From Lojkania enalia (lineage: Eukaryota; Ascomycota; Dothideomycetes; Pleosporales), in contig ML986659.1 of NCBI GenBank assembly GCA_010094045.1, positions 91,648 to 155,647 of the forward strand: a DNA stretch of 64,000 nt, given 5' to 3'. Positions 45,935 through 55,999 of this stretch are shown in pieces. The notes below the pieces were generated by a model that worked only from the letters and a program-made list of their open reading frames with translations, was not told the origin of the DNA and made no database searches. The translations under genes were made by a program, and so were the position numbers. Numbering within the stretch: the first letter of the stretch is position 1; the number at the start of each line of letters is the position of its first letter.

Positions 45935-48560
45935 GATGAGAGCTATTGGGAAGATGCAAAACTCCGAATGTTGTGTGTATATGTAAGTGAATAGGATCGA
46001 TAAACTATGATGCCTTAAATAAGTGGCTCGAACAACTTAATCCCACGTGGGGTTGTGAGGTCACACGGAGATGATACAAGAAACATTTGGAATACAAACG
46101 CGGTACCCTAGCTCACCCCAGCATATGGGCTCATTGCATGGATCTATTGGGCCACTCATTTACTCCTTATGGGAGTCCGTAGGATTGCATTTCGACTATG
46201 CGACTACAGAATGCGAGATACGAGGCATACACTTAGTCGGACCAAGTGTTTCTTGATTATATCGGAACGCGCGATTGCAATACGATCGAATCATCCTCAT
46301 GCAGAAATTCAATACCGAGCTGTTAAATATGAGGGATGACGATCGGTAATTCCCGGCGTATTGCTGCTGAAGATTACTGGCCGACGGTACCCGCTCTATG
46401 AGCCTAGCCCAAGGTAACGAAATTGTTATCCTGAATAACAGAAAAATTATTTTGCTCATAGGATCTAATAATTCTACCGAAAGATTAAGTGTTCCCCATC
46501 ATCCCAGTTATAATATTGTCTTGGTTAAACCCTTCGGTTCACTCAACATTCTCGTGCCGCCTACTACAATTACGTGTCTCCTTGGGCAAAATGCAATCCT
46601 TTGGCTCAATCTCAGCTGAACTAGTCTGTATATCCGATATTACATAGATTCCTAGTCACATCGACGGGAGTTTCTGGAATCCTTTGGGGCTGGATTGAGC
46701 GGCCCAATATTTAAGTTTTGAGGACAACCTTTCTATACCGAGGCAGTAGGTTTGATCACATATCATGGACCGTACGGGGTTTCAAAATTGGGCTGAAGCC
46801 GGCAATTCTAAATTTTTAATCCTAAATTTAGCGCAATGTCAGCATATTAGGGGTATATATCAGAATAAAAGGATGCTTACACTATTTCGCGACTAGACTA
46901 CGTGCATGTGCTTTCGCCCGATTCTTCGAACCATGTCATATCCGTCATCTATTTAGCTCTTGCCACGCAGTCACTATCCCGAGGAAGCGGATCACGTATA
47001 GGTGAACAAAACAATTATATTGGTCACCACATGCGGCCGTTCATGAGAAAAATGATGCCCCAGTGTTAGCCATTATTTGAAGACGCTGAACCATGGACTT
47101 GAAAAGCGGTCTTTGCCAAGTCTACTTAGCGTTCCATACTAAATTGTAATATACATCAGGATTCTCCATAGTTAATCAGCGGAAAGCCCGAAGAAAGTTG
47201 TATCTTAACATGATTGAAATCTCCTCCAAATAATATACATTCTAACAGGTTAGCTCAGACAGCAGATTAGCGCTCGTACTAATTCAGGATTTTTGCGAAA
47301 TGCTGTCCAATGCATGCTATATCGAAAATATTTGCCAAAGATGCATATACATTTGCTTATAGCTTGTCAAAGAGCGATCGAAGATTCTAATGACTTCTTT
47401 GTAAGAAAGTTGAAACATTCTAAGCACATTAGCCCACCCAAATCTACAAATGAAGGAACCTAGGTAGTAACATGGAACGCCCATTGCCACGGTCGTAAAA
47501 AAAAGGCAATATTAGGCAGTGTCTATCCAATCTGGTTCAGTTGCGGCTGATATCCATCGCCAATTCTTCAACATGAAAATAAGGGAGAGTATTTACTCCT
47601 TACGCTGGCTAGCTCTATTTTTTCTTCCTTGCCTAAGCCTCATTACATCTAATGTCAACGAGTTCGCAGAGAAAAATTGATCTTGTCGGGGAAACCGATC
47701 TTTGACAGCATCTGACATGCACCATAATCTATCGATAACAGCATCCACTCGAACGCGTTTGCCAATCAGATCCTTGCAGAAGGCCGATCATTGGGTTATT
47801 ATCCGCCGAATTTTCATGTTGTGTAACCGGAGTTCGGGAACCAAGGTAGGTTACACACATATCACTTGAGTGAGTCTTCTAGTGGTGATAGGGCGAAGCA
47901 ACCTCTCCTGCGCGACATATATTAGCAGGCAAACCTGCAAGTCAATCACAATACTTCCGAGTGGCTCGCTCACATTCTTTTTTTTCTGCCTGTCTGATTC
48001 TTTACATGTTACCAGGTTATTATACCCTGCCCACTCGGGTCTCGCTAAGCGGTCAGATTATCACAAAACCGGTAACCATCGGGGGTTAACTCCAATTGCC
48101 TAAAATGCACCGGAAGGAAATGAATCGGGAGTTTTGTCTCAAATAGTTTGCGACTAAAGTCCAGTAAACGGCAAGTCTTTCCTGTTCTGATTTATTATAG
48201 ATACCGTACCGGTCTAGGTTTACAATGATCATTCTTATTATTAATACATATTTAAAGAGAAGAGAAAACGGGGAATTATTCATTTGTAAGTTTGTACATT
48301 TATATTCTTCAGCGCTCTTATAGTAGATAAGTCTCTGCCTCGGTTTGCACGTGCAGACGGATCAGAGTAATAACGCCGAAGTGACAGTTGTCAAGAGAGG
48401 GGTGCAACTCGACTGGACATCACAATAGATTTTCCGCTAGGCAATGTCTCAAAAATAAAAAAAAAAATCCCACCTCGAGAAATGCTTGGAACTTACTTCA
48501 GAATTGGAATAAAACTAATTCCAGACTCAGAATGCAAACCTCTAAGACCCACCCTTCCAT
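45935..48560. other. Anonymous region
   Basis: 2.6 kb beyond the methyltransferase start. I find no gene, RNA or repeat. The open frames (for example 46398-46619 and 47870-48103) have no supporting features. Confidence 0.4.
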
Positions 48561-48726
48561 CATATAACTCTTGTGAGCAGGAGGGGGTGGAGACTGTATA
48601 GGGTGGTATAGATGGATGTATTGATGAGGTCCCTTGACCTCTCGGTCAAGGTACGGCGGGGGAATATATAGTACATGAGACTGCTTAGTCAAGGGCTCCA
48701 TAGCTGACCAGGCACGTGACCTGAGC
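48561..48726 (-). repeat. ~170-bp inverted repeat, right copy
   Basis: Reverse complement of 35003-35176. The outer end reads CACGTGACCTGAGC at 48713-48726. It differs from the left copy by scattered bases and a small deletion near the inner end. Confidence 0.8.
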
Positions 48727-50058
48727 TTACAACTCTTTCAATGACAACATATCGCCAACACTTTACAGGCTATAGAATCAGCATATATTTTTTTAGCGTC
48801 CGGTTATTAAATAGTGGGAAAATGGTAAAAGAGCTTGTTCCTCGTCTGAAATGCTATGGATGCACTCAATAATGCCGCCCACTCTCATGTCGATCGAGTT
48901 TATAACCCCTTTGCCGAACCCAGCGCTTTCAACCTTTGTGGTTTGTGACTACACTCATTCGCTTATTGCCCAACATCCTTTCTGGAACAGAGGAAAAGTC
49001 GAGAAGCCAGTAATTTCGGTATGATTTTAATTAGCCCGTGAAGCGGCATATAGAACACTGTAATTCTCATTGCTAAATTCCCTTCGAGACCTGGCGTTGC
49101 ATATTTTCGTCGGCAACATATGACCGAAGCTCGAGTCGACTGGTTTCCTGTTAGAGGAAAAGCTCATCTAAGTGAAACGGATCAGTGAAAATAGACGAGT
49201 TTGTCAGGAGTTGACTACAATTGCTCTAAAACGCTTCCTGGTCTATGACTAAATGGTTCTTGAATCCAATGTTTAATATTTGAACTATTTGATTGAGTTG
49301 CCCACTAGGCTAATATAATTACTCACCTATCTAACGTCAATATCTCACCGTTGTGGAATTTATTCTTCAGAATACCAACTGTCTATGATGCACTAACTGG
49401 CGTGACGGTTTAAGAAGCATTCTGTGTCTTAAATAAGCGTATAGGGACACAGAGATAAAAACTCGTAGGAAGAGCTTACCATGAGACTGTGGGCTTCTAT
49501 CCACTTCAAAGCGAAGGAATTAGCATGACCTTATTGTTTTCAAGAGCTTAGAGTCAGACATCAAGTAGCATTGTGAGCGTTATCATGCTGTTCTACAGTG
49601 TATTGGGGCAGCCTAGCTTCACTAGTCCTGTTTTACTTGATATAAACTTACCTCACCTTTCTATGTAATAGCTGTACTGTATTTAGCTAGCTTTAAGGAA
49701 TATATAATATGAGCAAGGATTCGCCCAACAAGAGAAATTCTTGGAAGCATTGTGCAGTGTGCATGATGAAGTGGTCGGAGCAAAGATCTATACCATATTG
49801 CCGATTGATCTACCATTCCCTACAATTACTAAGCGCTGAGTGGTAGATAATACGGCATTTTGATAAGTCAATCACAGAATGGAGCAGGTATATATTGAAG
49901 TGAAGCTGTTTGATAGACACATTATCTTGAGATTCGATTTTCCATTTATTAAATATCCGATGCATCCGACTGCCTGTGGAATCTTATACAAGACCAGCAT
50001 AATCTTTATAGCTTCCATTTTTTCGTGCTCCCTTCAATCCACTTTAATAGTATATCCT
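48727..50058. other. Anonymous region
   Basis: 1.3 kb of AT-leaning sequence with no supported feature. Confidence 0.4.
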
Positions 50059-50280
50059 TCACTCCTTCTTCTCTGGGACATTATAGCAACATCCGATATC
50101 CAAAACATCATAAAACGAACAGTCTCTCTGGACATAGAATCCGCCGAGGTCATAGCATTTCTCCTTTGAAGTGCAGATGCCAGATGGGTCTGAGCGTCCG
50201 CAAGGTGCTGGGTATGGATCGAGGGGGATTGCACTAGCAAGTGCGAGAGGAAGCAGCGCAGTAAAAAATATGAACCTCAT
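50059..50280 (-). CDS. Small secreted six-cysteine protein
   Basis: A 73-residue intronless frame from ATG 50280 to the stop at 50059. Residues 1-17 (MRFIFFTALLPLALASA) are a textbook signal peptide. The mature part of ~56 residues has Cys at 27, 36, 42, 54, 64 and 65: C-X8-C-X5-C-X11-C-X9-CC, enough for three disulfides. The promoter side has CCAATC about 19 bases above the ATG and a CT-rich leader. The layout is that of fungal effectors, antimicrobial peptides or hydrophobin-like small proteins, but the spacing is not the hydrophobin one. I recognise no family. It is isolated, with more than 1.5 kb of anonymous DNA on each side. Confidence 0.6.
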   Translation of the reverse strand: MRFIFFTALLPLALASAIPLDPYPAPCGRSDPSGICTSKEKCYDLGGFYVQRDCSFYDVLDIGCCYNVPEKKE

Positions 50281-51931
50281 GTTTTAAGGGCTGATTGGTT
50301 GAGACAGAGTTGAGGAGATATGATTTGTAGGAGACGTTCCACTCAATTGATTGTTGAAGTAGATGGCGTTTTGATCTTCGATAACCCTCCAAATTTATAT
50401 CTTCAAATATCAGGGGTGGCGGTCTTCATGACGTCGAATGGTTCGTCCAAAATGGCCCTTGCAGGTAGACATACATTGGAGACGGCAGGTAATTATGAAT
50501 TCTCATCCAATAAACGAACTGCAAGCGTTTAAGCTCAAGTTCAGTTCTATTATTAATATTTGGATGATATCCTATGCGCTTTATCCCAAATAATAATTGG
50601 TATCCGCTTCGCTAATCGTGATATGGTATTGGCATTTAATTTGAGATATATTGCATGACATCACTCAATGAGAGCTTCCAGTATGAAAAACCTGGTACAG
50701 AGTTCGCTTAATGCTAAGTTCATGCTTAGCTTGCTTTTCAAAATTTGCCATATTGCCCTATCCTCGTATTTGTACTTTCGCTGTCGCCCTTCATTTATTC
50801 GCCGATAGTCTTCGCTTAGCAACACTGCCGTTTCCATAATCATACAGAGGTGATTCTATTGAGCTTTAGTAGAAATATTCGTTCGGATATGTCATCTGCA
50901 TATAGCCAGGTCGATCGCGTAATACAGGTTGAAGTTAAATAGAATCTGCAGGCTCTCACGAGACTAGGGAGCAACGTATCGTTGCACATTTTATTACTTT
51001 TTACATCCAGCCTATACAAGCTACTTTGCCACCTCATGACTAGGACTATGCCGTCTTCCCCGCACGATCCGCCCCCTCCGAAAATCTTTCAATCCTTTTT
51101 AGAGTAGTGGCTGATTCTTCAACGCGACTTGGGTATTTATCGAGGAAAACTGTTCAAAGTCGAGACCAAGCTCTTTCGTATCCTTAGCCATCTCCTTAAG
51201 TATTACTTTCGTCATGGCCTAATCTGATAAATTACGAGCGCGTCTAGCCCTCGACCAACTTTTGAGATCCGTTCTATGGAGAATCCTGATCTATTCCCAG
51301 CTAAATATGCATAACCGAGCCCACGGCACTGAGAAATAAGAACTTAAGTTATCGGCATATGCTATCTCTAAGCAACCGGCCGTGAGGGTCGTAGAGCACG
51401 TGACAATGTCACGTGCAGGATGGCGTATGTCTCTGCCGGGAATTTCAATATTAGTTAAAAATTCAGCATAATTAGGCTTAATGATTTTGCTTTTTGTCTG
51501 CGATAAGGATACACCACAATAATCTAACCTAACCCAATACGTCTAAGAAGTAGTACATTACAAAGGCCAGCAATTCGATGAGTGTTCCTTGCAACTTCGC
51601 TCTATGGATGATACACCACATAGTGTGCTAGACTAACGCAATAGCGCCTACCTTGACGGAAGCATGGCCGAACCCCCTTATGCATCTTGCTAGGACAAAT
51701 TGCCATATAAGTTTTCACGTATGCATTCCCTGCGTGCCTTGAGACCACGACCCGATTCTACGATACGCACGATAGGACGGGTCTTGGCTCTCCCTAGCTA
51801 TAGCCACGTACTATCCCAAAGCGCTGGCCATCCGCGATGCGAAAGGCCACTTTCTCAAGTACCTGCGCAGATACATTCTTCCTCATTGCCTCTACCTCAC
51901 TCTCTGCCCTCTAAATTTACTTGTGGCTGTA
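50281..51931. other. Anonymous region
   Basis: 1.65 kb. Promoter of the small secreted protein at the left. The repeated hexamer CACGTGACAATGTCACGTGC at about 51397-51416 is a near-perfect palindrome around CACGTG, a possible bHLH/CBF1-type site. The frame from 51700 is not recognised. Confidence 0.35.
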
Positions 51932-53278
51932 ATGTTGTCCTCTCCATTTCGCGTGCGCCTCGGATTAAGAATTCTGCTCTCTGTCGTCGCAACTTGTGGG
52001 TTTTTATGGGTGAAGAGCCTCCCTCGCCAATATGACGACGATGAACTTCCACTCGGCACGGGGCAGCAACAACAAGCAGCAGATCCGAATCACAAATTCG
52101 TTGATGTAGACTAAGTCGCTATGTCTATGAAAACGGCAGCGATAGGTGCCTATGTGGAACTCCCGATGTTGCTGCTTCTAACAGATGCTATATATCACAA
52201 CTCCCTTTTCCTCTTGAGCGACTGGCAAATGAATATTGGCGGCTTTCACATGCATGATGTGCTCAACAGACTAGATTCAAATCTGTCGGGGTAAAGGAGT
52301 GTGGGTAGCCGTGCACCTGTCAATTGAGATGTATTATTGCATTGTTGTCTGTCTGTCTACGTTGGCATCTCTGTCTTGTTTATGTCTCCGTCCGAGAGAC
52401 TTGCTTTCTATAGTTCTAGTGTATGTATGGTCGTACCTTTCCGATAATTCTTGGTTGCTCTCACCAATACGTCTACCAGACGTATCCTTCTATAACCGTA
52501 ACAAAATCTAGAAAATTTTAGCCGGACCTCGAGCGCTATCGCCGGTAGATCGACTATTGTCGCGTATCAGGGAGCATCAATTGCTGAGGCAAATATTGAT
52601 TTATTGAAGGAGGGTAAGTGACCTGCCTCGGCAGAAGCTGGCGATGGCGAGACTATATAGGCCTGAAAACAGACCAACTATAATAGGATAGTAGAAACAT
52701 GTGACAACTATACCTCCAGAAATATAGCAGTCGATGGTTTAAATGAAGCCAATACTTGGATGAAGAAACAAATGTCTAGCAGCCTAGACAAATACAAATG
52801 CCTGCGCATGCTGGAGAGGGCGTGGGAATACAAGCCGTATAGTGTATGGTACGTCTTCCTGGATATGGATACTTACCTAGCCCGAACAAACTCATGCCTT
52901 GGTTAGGCTAATTCGATGTCATGGAACCTATTTTCTTCGCGAACTCACCCAAGCCGGACGCTGCTGAGCCGCTTGGTTTGGAGCTGGCGCACTCATTCTA
53001 CCCCGCCAAGCCATATGTAAGCTCCGAGTAGAGCACGGTACGGTCCGCCACTAGGAACTCATTCCCGATTTCACAACCAGCTTTGAGGTACTCACATCCG
53101 CCTTGTTCATCGAATTGGGACTCGTCAGCAACAGCACACGGCCCCTCATCTCCGCGTTTCACACGTTCACCCATCCCTATGGACCTGGTCTATGGTGCGA
53201 GAAGGTCTTGGCTTTGGATTTCGTTCCTCCTGACCTTGCAAGCCACACCTGGTACCTGCAAAGGTATTTCGAAAGAAA
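51932..53278 (+). pseudogene. GT31-like glycosyltransferase pseudogene broken by repeat insertion
   Basis: Fragments of a fungal type II membrane glycosyltransferase (GT31/Fringe-like) occur in order on the plus strand. At 51932 MLSSPFRVRLGLRILLSVVA is a membrane anchor. After an in-frame TAA, about 52120-52290 reads KTAAIGAYVELPMLLLLTD and LSDWQMNIGGFHMHDVL, matching the family's KTGATE and SDL-x-x-x-IGGYHVHD segments. After the repeat copy at 52561-52707 the protein resumes as LDKYKCLRMLERAWEYKP and WYVFLDMDTYLAR, the donor-binding D-x-D-like region. A frameshift and a TAA near 52906 follow, then FDVMEPIFFANSPKPDAAEP. The last piece, about 53088-53278, is STRPLISAFHTFTHPYGPGL and LQRYFERN, cut off by the next repeat copy. 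Clearly non-functional. The 270 bp before the first repeat copy do not match. Confidence 0.65.
52561..52707 (+). repeat. Dispersed ~147-bp repeat, copy 4 (inside the GT31 pseudogene)
   Basis: Starts CGCGTATCAGGGAGCATCAA and ends AACATGTGACAA. Little degraded, so probably a recent or protected copy. It lies between two colinear parts of the glycosyltransferase. Confidence 0.85.
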
Positions 53279-53429
53279 TTGTCACATGCTTCTACTATCC
53301 TATTATAGTTGGTCTGTTTTTTTCAGGCCTATATAGTCTCGCCACTGCCAGCCTCTAGCCAGGCAGGCCACTTACCCTCCTTCAATACATCAATATTTGC
53401 CTCAGCAATTGATGCTGCCTGATACGCGA
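53279..53429 (-). repeat. Dispersed ~147-bp repeat, copy 5
   Basis: Inverted relative to copy 4, with outer end CTGATACGCG at 53419-53428. It carries three to four extra T at the GGTCTGTTTTTTTCAGG run. It truncates the glycosyltransferase reading frame at its inner edge. Confidence 0.85.
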
Positions 53430-53803
53430 TACTATTCATGGAGAGAAGCACTTTTGCAGGAAAAGCATTGCGGCTTTGATTTCAACCGAGGGCTACCATA
53501 TTCTTAATTGATATTACGTTGTCAACCCTCGAATAGATGCTTTTCAAACCTGACATATTCAGTCGCTAAACAGTAACTTATTACATTACATCCTGAGTAG
53601 AAAACTTGAATTAGAGAAATATACACTCGAGCTATAGAAGCAGACTCGCCGCAGTTGTAGAGGAATACATACGCAAAATCCATCGGACACGCATTTTCCA
53701 GACATTAAGCCGCAGGTAGCACACGTACTCTCCACTCAACGCCGTCCCTTCCATTCCACCTTTTCCATCCTTCGTATTACTCCTACTGCATTTCTCTCGC
53801 CAC
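53430..53803. other. Intergenic region
   Basis: 374 bp between the last repeat copy and the stop of the first unknown paralogue. Nothing recognised. Confidence 0.4.
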
Positions 53804-55141
53804 CTAATACCCATGTGTGCCAGGAATTCCCTTGGGCCGCTTTCCGAGCTTCCTAATTTCCTCTTGGCCACTGGTTTCCGCTTCGGCAACCCTACGCTTC
53901 GCCCCCCTTAATTGATTTTCCAAATGCTGAATCTCTATTTTTCCCAACCCGGCTATTGTCTCATACTGCTTCAATTTTATAAAGCTTTGTTTCGTGATAG
54001 CGAGCGAATCTTCTCGGGCGTCCTCGTCTCGCATGAAGTCACCGATATCGCTTATTGACAAGGAACTATGAAAAACACTTGGGCCAGCACTTGAGGTCCG
54101 TCGTTGGGCAACGTCTCCAACAATGTTTGTGGAAATAGGCGTGGGAGAAGGCGGCAGTACACCGTCGAAGTCTTGAAGGCCGCCTGTCGGAGACTCCTGT
54201 GAAACGCTTTGGATCTGCTCGCTCTTGGACAAATTTCGCTCGAAGACGGATGAGATCTTGGGGGCCTCCACTAGATGCTGAACCGGGTCTGGCCTACTCT
54301 CCGTAGGGTTTGGTCCAGGAAGATTCGGGAAACAGGTAAATTGGGAAAACCCATCGACATCATTTGAGTCTAAATACTGGTCATCCATGATTGGTGTGAA
54401 GTAGCGCGTAGGAGTGTTTGGGCATTGGGTAACCTCCGGGCGGAGATCGTTAATCGAGGGCCCATCTAACATAGCAGGAGACATGTCAGGAAGCGGATTC
54501 GGAGCACAACCTTGCACCTGGCTCGACCCTGAGAGCTCCCCTCCTGCACCATAATCTGCTTCCCGGTTTGCATCCATCTTCAAAGCATCTTTTGCGTCTT
54601 GGCCAGCGAACTTAAGGCGAACAATCTTCAAGGCCTGAGCCAGTGCCTCAAGATAGCCTAAGCTAGTCTCGATGGGCGACCCAGCTGTCAGTCCCTTCAT
54701 GACGAAACAGGCTTTGATGAAAGCAGAGAGCAGCCGGCCGTATTGACCCCTCTTCCCCTCCACCAAGTAATTGAACGGGATGCTTAACTTAACGTTATCT
54801 TGAAGTTGCTTTATGGAGAGCCTCTCGTGCTTCTCCGTCCCCGAGGTAGATTTGTTGTTCCAGTAATAGGCCAAAAGACGGCATCCACGGTCAGTGCGAC
54901 GAGCGAAGCAATAGCAGTAGACAGGGACGCCTCGTAGACGGCCAACCATGAGCTTCCTTATCGCAGCATCTTTTTCCTCCATCTGAGGGACGAAGGGGAG
55001 GTAATCCATGAAATCCGGGGCATCTGATTGGATTTGGCGCTTCATCACGGTGGAAATAGCGACTACATCCGTAGCGGTCGGAGGTGGGGCGGCTACGGTC
55101 ATTGGGCTTGCGATAGAAGCGCTGTCATCGAGATACGACAT
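53804..55141 (-). CDS. Unknown protein A: conserved block plus C-terminal coiled coil
   Basis: A single-exon gene of 445 residues starting ATGTCGTATCTC at 55141. I recognise no known domain. Residues ~138-157 (LSAFIKACFVMKGLTAGSPI) match a block in the neighbouring gene B (LSAYVRACFAMKGLTRGSPL). Upstream of it both have a charged region of similar length, and downstream both have a long disordered Ser/Pro-rich stretch. The C-terminal ~60 residues (IKLKQYETIAGLGKIEIQHL, then KRRVAEAE) form a coiled coil followed by a basic tail (KLGKRPKG), which could be a nuclear signal. It has no intron whereas B has one. The clean long frame and codon use argue that it is real. Function unknown. Confidence 0.7.
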   Translation of the reverse strand: MSYLDDSASIASPMTVAAPPPTATDVVAISTVMKRQIQSDAPDFMDYLPFVPQMEEKDAAIRKLMVGRLRGVPVYCYCFARRTDRGCRLLAYYWNNKSTSGTEKHERLSIKQLQDNVKLSIPFNYLVEGKRGQYGRLLSAFIKACFVMKGLTAGSPIETSLGYLEALAQALKIVRLKFAGQDAKDALKMDANREADYGAGGELSGSSQVQGCAPNPLPDMSPAMLDGPSINDLRPEVTQCPNTPTRYFTPIMDDQYLDSNDVDGFSQFTCFPNLPGPNPTESRPDPVQHLVEAPKISSVFERNLSKSEQIQSVSQESPTGGLQDFDGVLPPSPTPISTNIVGDVAQRRTSSAGPSVFHSSLSISDIGDFMRDEDAREDSLAITKQSFIKLKQYETIAGLGKIEIQHLENQLRGAKRRVAEAETSGQEEIRKLGKRPKGIPGTHGY

Positions 55142-55999
55142 ATTTGTAAAGCTTATACCCGCTGGGTCGACGATGCTTCCTGGTTTACATGCGATGGAAA
55201 AAGAAGTATGTCAGGATAAAAGACGTAAATACTGAGTATTACCGCGTCGCGACCGCGTTGTTCCGTCAATAAACAACATTACCGCGTCCGCGTTTGCTGT
55301 TTTGGCAGTGAAAGATCACCAGCGCCTATCGCTAATTACAAATTCAATTGTTAGCTGAAGATCGTGGAGAATGGAAGACAGAAGCGGCGAACATTGACTA
55401 AAACATACGTAGGCACTAAGCCGCCCAGACAGATCCGACAGTTTTACGAGAGCTTTCCCTATTAAGCAGGTAAAAATTCTCAGAAAGTATAGTGATAGGT
55501 AGTAAAATGTTTTGCGATTAGAGCGATAAGGAGTACATGAAATTTATCCACGTGGGAGTGCCACGGTGAATTCGTAAATGGCCCTGGGCGACTCTATTTT
55601 CCTTCAGTAAGCGATGGATATTACTGGCCACACAGAGAGTTTTCCTAATTAGACAGGTTAGAATTTGTACATGCTGACTGAGAAGAGCGGACCGTGGCAG
55701 AATAGGGTCCATAGATAGATGTTATAGATTCCTTGCTATCACTAGCGCCTATGTTGAGTGCTGTTGTCAGGTAGGCTAGAAGTCAAACATCAATTAATTT
55801 AGAAGATTAATTTCTTTCATAAAATCCTACACTAACCGAGCCCGCAATTACCTGTATCAGGCCATTTGGCCTGCTTGAAACCCTTAGCCTTCCTCAACCT
55901 AATTAACTTCATAACACACTACACGAATGATCACTAATTAAGGCAACCTCCATGATGCCAGCCCCGTGAACCCCATACTGCAGTACGGGCCTGTGGACA
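55142..55999. other. Intergenic region between the two unknown paralogues
   Basis: 858 bp. Two short near-direct repeats are visible: ACCGCG/TTCCGTCAATA near 55241-55271 and a segment with GAGAGTTTTCCTAATTAGACAG near 55634, resembling GAGAGCTTTCCCTATTAAGCAG near 55448. These may be remnants of a local duplication. No gene. Confidence 0.4.

Noticed and set aside
35003..48726. Reading the 170-bp inverted repeats as definite transposon ends
   Set aside because: Flanking bases (TGTAT on the left, TTACA on the right) are not a target duplication, and no transposase lies inside; kept only as a hypothesis.
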